NCBI GenBank assembly: GCA_016869335.1
Contig: VGEJ01000198.1
Span: forward strand, 1 to 5,493
Length of the DNA: 5,493 nt
Direction: 5' to 3'
From: Alphaproteobacteria bacterium
Lineage (GTDB): Bacteria > Pseudomonadota > Alphaproteobacteria > VGEJ01
Below the pieces are notes generated by a model. That model made no database searches, was not told the DNA's origin, and saw only the letters and a program-made list of their open reading frames with translations. This document shows positions 1 to 5,493 of the stretch, in pieces; the stretch's first letter is position 1, and the number at the start of each line of letters is the position of its first letter. The position numbers and the translations under genes are program-made.

Positions 1-525
1 CTCGGTTTCATGTCGTTCTTCGTCAAGGCATCGATCGTGGCGCTGAAGGAGTTCCCGGCCGTCAACGCCGAGATCCAGGGCGCGGACATCGTCTACAGGA
101 ACCACTATGACATCGGCGTTGCCGTGAGCGCGCCGACCGGCCTGGTCGTGCCGGTGGTGCGTGACGCCGATGCGCTGTCCTTCGCGGTGATCGAGACACA
201 GATCGGCGCGCTCAGCCAGCGCGCACGCGATGGCAAACTCGCGCTCGAGGACATGAGCGGCGGCACCTTCACGATCACCAACGGCGGCGTGTTCGGCTCG
301 CTCCTGTCGACGCCGATCCTGAACCCGCCGCAATCGGGCATCCTCGGGATGCACAAGATTCAGGAGCGCCCGGTGGTGGTCGATGGCGCTGTCGTCGTGC
401 GCCCGATGATGTATCTGGCGCTGAGTTACGATCATCGCCTCATCGACGGTCGCGAGGCGGTGAGCTTCCTCGTTCGCGTCAAGGAGTGCATCGAGGAGCC
501 GCAGCGCATCCTGCTCGATCTCTGA
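1..525 (+). CDS. odhB: Dihydrolipoyllysine succinyltransferase (E2 of 2-oxoglutarate dehydrogenase), 3' part
   Basis: This is the C-terminal 174 residues of the E2 core enzyme. It moves the succinyl group from lipoamide to CoA in the cytoplasmic 2-oxoglutarate dehydrogenase complex of the TCA cycle. The frame is open from base 1 (Leu-Gly-Phe-Met-Ser-Phe), so the gene starts upstream of the window; the ATG at base 10 is an internal Met. What remains is the CoA-dependent acyltransferase catalytic domain. It includes the block TNGGVFGSLLSTPILNPPQS and the active-site motif DHRLIDGR, with catalytic His at bases 433-435 and Asp at 445-447. The sequence follows E. coli SucB almost block for block, including ending LLDL where SucB ends LLDV, which favours succinyl- over acetyl- or branched-chain E2. 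The lipoyl and E1/E3-binding domains lie outside the window. lpdA follows after 21 bases on the same strand, which supports an odh operon. The alternative name is sucB. Confidence 0.95.
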   Translation, partial: LGFMSFFVKASIVALKEFPAVNAEIQGADIVYRNHYDIGVAVSAPTGLVVPVVRDADALSFAVIETQIGALSQRARDGKLALEDMSGGTFTITNGGVFGSLLSTPILNPPQSGILGMHKIQERPVVVDGAVVVRPMMYLALSYDHRLIDGREAVSFLVRVKECIEEPQRILLDL

Positions 526-534
526 GCGTCATCC

Positions 535-540
535 GGAGGG
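535..540 (+). promoter_or_regulatory. Shine-Dalgarno site for lpdA
   Basis: GGAGGG lies six bases before the GTG at 547. It fixes that GTG as the lpdA start, since no ATG is available near the expected N-terminus. It sits in the short gap after the odhB stop codon, consistent with one transcript and independent ribosome loading on lpdA. Confidence 0.8.
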
Positions 541-546
541 AAACCG

Positions 547-1953
547 GTGGCTGAGCCGCCCTATGACCTCGTCGTGATCGGTGGCGGCCCCGGCGGCTAC
601 GTCGCAGCGATCCGGGGGGGCCAACTCGGTATGCGCGTCGCCTGCGTGGAGAAGCGCGGGAGCCTCGGCGGCACCTGCCTCAACGTCGGCTGTATTCCCT
701 CGAAGGCCCTCCTCCACTCGTCCGAGCTCTACGCCGAAGTGCGGCACGGTCTGGCAGGCCATGGCATCGTCGCCGGCGAGGTCGCGCTCGACCTCGCCAC
801 GATGATGGCGCGCAAGGACAAGGTCGTCGCCGACCTGACGAAGGGCATCGAGTTCCTGCTGCGCAAGAACAAGGTCGACTACGTCATCGGCAGCGGCCGC
901 ATCGCGGCGCGCGATGCGGTAGCGGTATCAGGCGGTGGCGGCGAGACGACGCTCGCGACGCGGCGCATCCTGATCGCAACCGGTTCCGAGCCCATGCCGC
1001 TTCCGGGTGTCAGCATTGACGAGAAGCGGATCGTCAGCTCGACCGGCGCGCTTGCGCTGCCCGAGGTGCCGCGCGAGCTGGTGGTCATCGGCGGCGGCTA
1101 CATCGGGCTCGAGCTCGGCTCGGTGTGGGCGCGGCTTGGCGCCAAGGTCACGGTCGTAGAGCTGCTCGAACGGATCGTCCCGGGCATGGACGGCGATCTC
1201 GCCAAGCAGCTCCAGCGCGTGCTGCAAAAGCAGGGCCTGGTATTCCGGTTGGGGCAGAAGGTCACCGGCGCGAAGGTGAAGAGCGGGCGGGTCGAGGTCG
1301 GCCTCCAGCCGGTCAAGGACGGCGAGGCGACGACGCTCGCGGCCGACGTCGTGCTGCTCGCCATCGGGCGCCGCCCGTATACGGCGGGCCTCGGCCTCGA
1401 AGCGGTCGGCATCGCGGTGGACAACCGCGGCCGTATTCCGGTGAACGAGCGGTTCGAAACCGCGGCTCCCGGGATCCTCGCCATCGGAGATGTCATCGCC
1501 GGACCGATGCTCGCCCACAAGGCCGAGGAGGACGGCATCGCATGCGTCGAGTGTGCCGCCGGTCAGGCCGGCCACGTCGACTACGACCGCGTGCCGGGGG
1601 TGGTCTACACTTGGCCCGAGGTCGCAGCGGTCGGCCGCACCGAGGAGGACCTCAAGACGGCGGGCGTCCCCTACCGGGTCGGCAAGTTCCCGTTCTCGGC
1701 CAACAGCCGGGCGCGCGTCAACGCGGACACCGAGGGCCTGGTGAAGATCCTGGCGCACGCCGAGACCGACGCGGTGCTCGGCGTGCACATTATCGGGCCG
1801 GATGCCGGCACCCTTATTGCCGAGGCGGTGCTGGCGCTGGAGTATGGCGCGAGCGCCGAGGACATCGCCCGTACCTGCCACGCCCATCCGACGCTGAGCG
1901 AGGCGGTCAAGGAGGCGGCGCTGGCCGTCGCCGAGCGCGCGATGCACGTCTAG
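547..1953 (+). CDS. lpdA: Dihydrolipoamide dehydrogenase (E3)
   Basis: This FAD-dependent cytoplasmic E3 subunit reoxidises the dihydrolipoamide of E2 and passes electrons to NAD+. It has 468 residues, the usual family length. In order it shows: an N-terminal FAD-binding GGGPGG at about residues 12-17; the redox-active disulfide motif GGTCLNVGC with Cys44 and Cys49; the ATGSEP segment near 145; a second dinucleotide fold GGGYIG at 182-187 for NAD; the second FAD contact AIGD at about 312-315; and the C-terminal dimer-interface motif HAHPTLSE, with catalytic His447 and Glu452. The GTG start is supported by GGAGGG six bases upstream and by the standard N-terminus (YDLVVIGGG). The position directly after odhB implies it serves 2-oxoglutarate dehydrogenase first. 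An E3 for pyruvate dehydrogenase or glycine cleavage could be shared or encoded elsewhere. Residues 24-25 are Gly-Gly where I would expect Ala in at least one position; the frame is intact on both sides. Transcription probably ends at the hairpin just downstream. Confidence 0.97.
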   Translation: MAEPPYDLVVIGGGPGGYVAAIRGGQLGMRVACVEKRGSLGGTCLNVGCIPSKALLHSSELYAEVRHGLAGHGIVAGEVALDLATMMARKDKVVADLTKGIEFLLRKNKVDYVIGSGRIAARDAVAVSGGGGETTLATRRILIATGSEPMPLPGVSIDEKRIVSSTGALALPEVPRELVVIGGGYIGLELGSVWARLGAKVTVVELLERIVPGMDGDLAKQLQRVLQKQGLVFRLGQKVTGAKVKSGRVEVGLQPVKDGEATTLAADVVLLAIGRRPYTAGLGLEAVGIAVDNRGRIPVNERFETAAPGILAIGDVIAGPMLAHKAEEDGIACVECAAGQAGHVDYDRVPGVVYTWPEVAAVGRTEEDLKTAGVPYRVGKFPFSANSRARVNADTEGLVKILAHAETDAVLGVHIIGPDAGTLIAEAVLALEYGASAEDIARTCHAHPTLSEAVKEAALAVAERAMHV

Positions 1954-1958
1954 GTGTA

Positions 1959-1984
1959 CTCCCGGCCCGCGATGGGGCCGGGAG
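1959..1984. terminator. Perfect hairpin between convergent lpdA and acnA, probable bidirectional terminator
   Basis: CTCCCGGCCC (1959-1968) pairs over all ten bases with GGGCCGGGAG (1975-1984) around a six-base loop, GCGATG. It begins five bases after the lpdA stop codon and ends 13 bases before the acnA stop codon on the opposite strand, so it can fold in both transcripts. Neither side has a clear run of T residues, so it is not a textbook intrinsic terminator. It may work as a GC-rich stem that blocks polymerase or protects 3' ends, possibly with Rho. The position and perfect pairing make a terminator role the best reading. Confidence 0.75.
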
Positions 1985-1997
1985 GGCGCGGCGCTTC

Positions 1998-4700
<2,703 letters not shown>

Positions 4701-4707
4701 GGCAAAT

Positions 4708-4713
4708 CTCCCC
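4708..4713 (-). promoter_or_regulatory. Shine-Dalgarno site for acnA
   Basis: On the minus strand this reads GGGGAG, followed by a seven-base spacer (ATTTGCC) and then GTG at 4700-4698. This is near-ideal spacing and is the main reason for placing the acnA start there instead of at the GTG of 4715-4713, which overlaps the site. Confidence 0.65.
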
Positions 4714-4715
4714 AC

Positions 4716-4751
4716 CTAGTGCAGTTATGCGTCGCGTTCGACGCACTCTAG
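4716..4751. repeat. Overlapping inverted repeats upstream of acnA (possible operator or 5'-UTR hairpin)
   Basis: An inner inverted repeat, TGCGTCG (4728-4734) and CGACGCA (4739-4745), is perfect over seven bases around a four-base loop. An outer pair, CTAGTGC (4716-4722) and GCACTCTAG (4743-4751), is complementary except for a two-base bulge. The two pairings share bases 4743-4745, so in RNA they would compete. The element begins 15 bases beyond the chosen acnA start codon, where it could be a 5'-UTR hairpin or a regulator-binding site. No known operator consensus was recognised. Confidence 0.4.
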
Positions 4752-4797
4752 CACGGGATCGTCGCCGGTGTTACTCCGACGGGCCCGAGGAAACACG
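4746..4797. promoter_or_regulatory. Divergent acnA/ccmA intergenic control region
   Basis: Promoters for acnA (leftward) and for the ccm genes (rightward) should lie in or near this short gap, because the two genes diverge and no other upstream space exists. I could not find a convincing sigma-70 -35/-10 pair on either strand, so no promoter is placed. What can be seen is a GAGGA ribosome site at 4787-4791 leading into the small ORF at 4798. Confidence 0.35.
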
Positions 4798-4857
4798 ATG
4801 AACCGCTTCCATAGACCGGGCCGCAAGCACGCTTCGGCGCGAAAACCGGGACGATGA
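4798..4857 (+). CDS. Putative 19-residue basic leader peptide coupled to ccmA
   Basis: A short ORF reads MNRFHRPGRKHASARKPGR and stops at TGA 4855-4857. It has a good ribosome-binding site, GAGGA at 4787-4791, six bases before its ATG. Its stop overlaps the ccmA start as ATGA (4854-4857). The ccmA ATG has only CGGGA two bases upstream, too close to act as a normal ribosome site. A ribosome ending this ORF could therefore reinitiate on ccmA. The peptide holds nine Arg, Lys or His residues in 19, with no signal peptide or membrane segment. I recognise no family. It may be a leader whose translation, not its product, matters, or it may be a chance ORF. Confidence 0.4.
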   Translation: MNRFHRPGRKHASARKPGR

Positions 4858-5468
4858 TCCTCACCGGCGACGGTCTGAGCTGCATCCGCGGTGAGCGTCT
4901 GGTGTTCGCCGATCTGTCATTCCGGCTGGATGGCGGCGGCGCGCTCTTGATTCGCGGTCCCAACGGCAGCGGCAAGTCGACCCTGCTGCGGCTGGTGGCA
5001 GGGCTCCTCCCCGCCGCCGCCGGCACGCTGCGCTGGGACGACCTCGACCCGCGCAACGATCCGCAGGAACACGCGCGGCGGTTGCATTACGTGGGACATC
5101 TCGACGCCGTGAAGCCGGCGCTCAGCGTGGCTGAGAACCTGGCGTTCTGGATTCGCCTGCGTGGTGCGCCGGCGGGCGGCGAGGGTGCGGCGCTGGCGCG
5201 CCTCGGCCTCGAAGCCTTGTTCGGGCTCCCGGCCCGCCACCTCAGCGCCGGCCAGCGTCGGCGGCTTGCGCTCGCCCGCCTGGCCGGCGCGGCGGCGCCG
5301 CTCTGGCTCCTCGACGAGCCGACGGTCTCACTCGATGAAGCGAGCGTCGCCGCGCTGTGCGCGATGATCGTGGCCCACCGGCGCGAGGGCGGCATGGTGC
5401 TGGCGGCTACACATGGGCCGCTCGCGATCGGCGCGGCGGCAGAGCTGCGGCTGGCGCCGCCGGCATGA
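4854..5468 (+). CDS. ccmA: Haem exporter ATP-binding protein CcmA (cytochrome c biogenesis)
   Basis: This is the ABC-type ATPase of the CcmABCD complex of System I cytochrome c maturation. On the cytoplasmic face of the membrane it uses ATP to release haem-loaded CcmE from CcmC/CcmD. It has 204 residues, the family length. Visible motifs are Walker A GPNGSGKST (35-43), the ABC signature LSAGQRRR (130-137), Walker B LWLLDEP (150-156) with catalytic Glu155, and the switch His187 in ATHGP. The Q-loop region reads YVGHLDAVKPALSVAENL (79-96), the form I associate with CcmA, so I do not treat the absence of Gln as damage. ATG 4854 is the only start compatible with the family N-terminus: the frame upstream has no ATG, GTG or TTG before a stop at 4812. 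Its own ribosome site is poor, and it overlaps a small upstream ORF. ccmB follows with a four-base overlap, indicating translational coupling within a ccm operon. Confidence 0.95.
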   Translation: MILTGDGLSCIRGERLVFADLSFRLDGGGALLIRGPNGSGKSTLLRLVAGLLPAAAGTLRWDDLDPRNDPQEHARRLHYVGHLDAVKPALSVAENLAFWIRLRGAPAGGEGAALARLGLEALFGLPARHLSAGQRRRLALARLAGAAAPLWLLDEPTVSLDEASVAALCAMIVAHRREGGMVLAATHGPLAIGAAAELRLAPPA

Positions 5469-5493
5469 GACGCTTCCTGCTCATCACCCGGCG
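5465..5493 (+). CDS. ccmB: Haem exporter membrane protein CcmB, 5' end only
   Basis: The ATG at 5465 overlaps the ccmA stop codon (ATGA) and opens a frame reading MRRFLLITRR to the window edge, the last codon being an incomplete CGN. CcmB is the membrane partner of CcmA, and its proteins commonly begin with a short stretch like this (Met, basic and hydrophobic residues, then Arg-Arg or Arg-Asp) before the first membrane segment. The identification rests mainly on the conserved ccmA-ccmB order and the four-base overlap, since ten residues are too few to prove a family. No strong ribosome site precedes it, which fits translational coupling to ccmA. Confidence 0.75.

Noticed and set aside
613..621. 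Seven-G run in lpdA giving Arg-Gly-Gly where Ala is common, possible sequencing error or frameshift
   Set aside because: The frame is correct on both sides (FAD motif before, redox disulfide after), so no indel is present. A Gly substitution is at most a small variation.
4716..4751. Iron-responsive element (IRE-like CAGUGN loop) in the acnA leader, given that AcnA is related to IRP1
   Set aside because: The predicted loop and flanks on the acnA strand lack a CAGUGN loop and a C bulge at the required place, so the hairpin does not resemble an IRE.
5091..5127. Apparent loss of the Q-loop glutamine in CcmA (GHLDAVKP)
   Set aside because: From what I know of the family, alphaproteobacterial CcmA proteins usually read GH-x-D-A-x-K-P here. 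The other ATPase motifs are intact, so this looks like a family trait and not a defect.

Overview
This 5.5 kb window is GC-rich chromosomal DNA with dense coding. It carries core central-metabolism and cytochrome-maturation genes. The protein sequences and gene order point to an alphaproteobacterium, most likely Rhodospirillales-like. The evidence is the aconitase N-terminus GQDSLKTRRTL, the alphaproteobacterial style of CcmA, and the pairing of acnA divergent from ccmA. That assignment is an inference from memory of these families, not from a database search.

Layout from left to right: (1) the 3' end of odhB (sucB), encoding the E2 subunit of 2-oxoglutarate dehydrogenase, + strand, cut by the window edge. 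(2) lpdA, encoding the E3 dihydrolipoamide dehydrogenase, + strand, 21 bases after odhB and surely in the same operon. (3) A 44-base convergent gap holding a perfect 10-bp hairpin, probably a terminator serving both strands. (4) acnA, encoding aconitate hydratase, on the minus strand. (5) An intergenic control region of about 150 bases between the divergent acnA and ccmA. It contains overlapping inverted repeats near acnA and a 19-codon leader ORF with a good ribosome-binding site that ends inside the ccmA start codon. (6) ccmA, + strand, the ATPase of the CcmABCD haem exporter/ApoCcmE-release complex. (7) The first ten codons of ccmB, overlapping ccmA by ATGA.

Functionally, OdhB, LpdA and AcnA belong to the TCA cycle. 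CcmA and CcmB begin the cytochrome c maturation (System I) operon, which equips the respiratory chain that reoxidises TCA-derived NADH. All protein genes belong to well-known families with intact catalytic motifs. I see no mobile element, tRNA, rRNA or CRISPR array, and no undescribed multi-gene system. The points most worth checking are the putative coupled leader peptide before ccmA, the overlapping inverted repeats upstream of acnA, and the acnA start codon.
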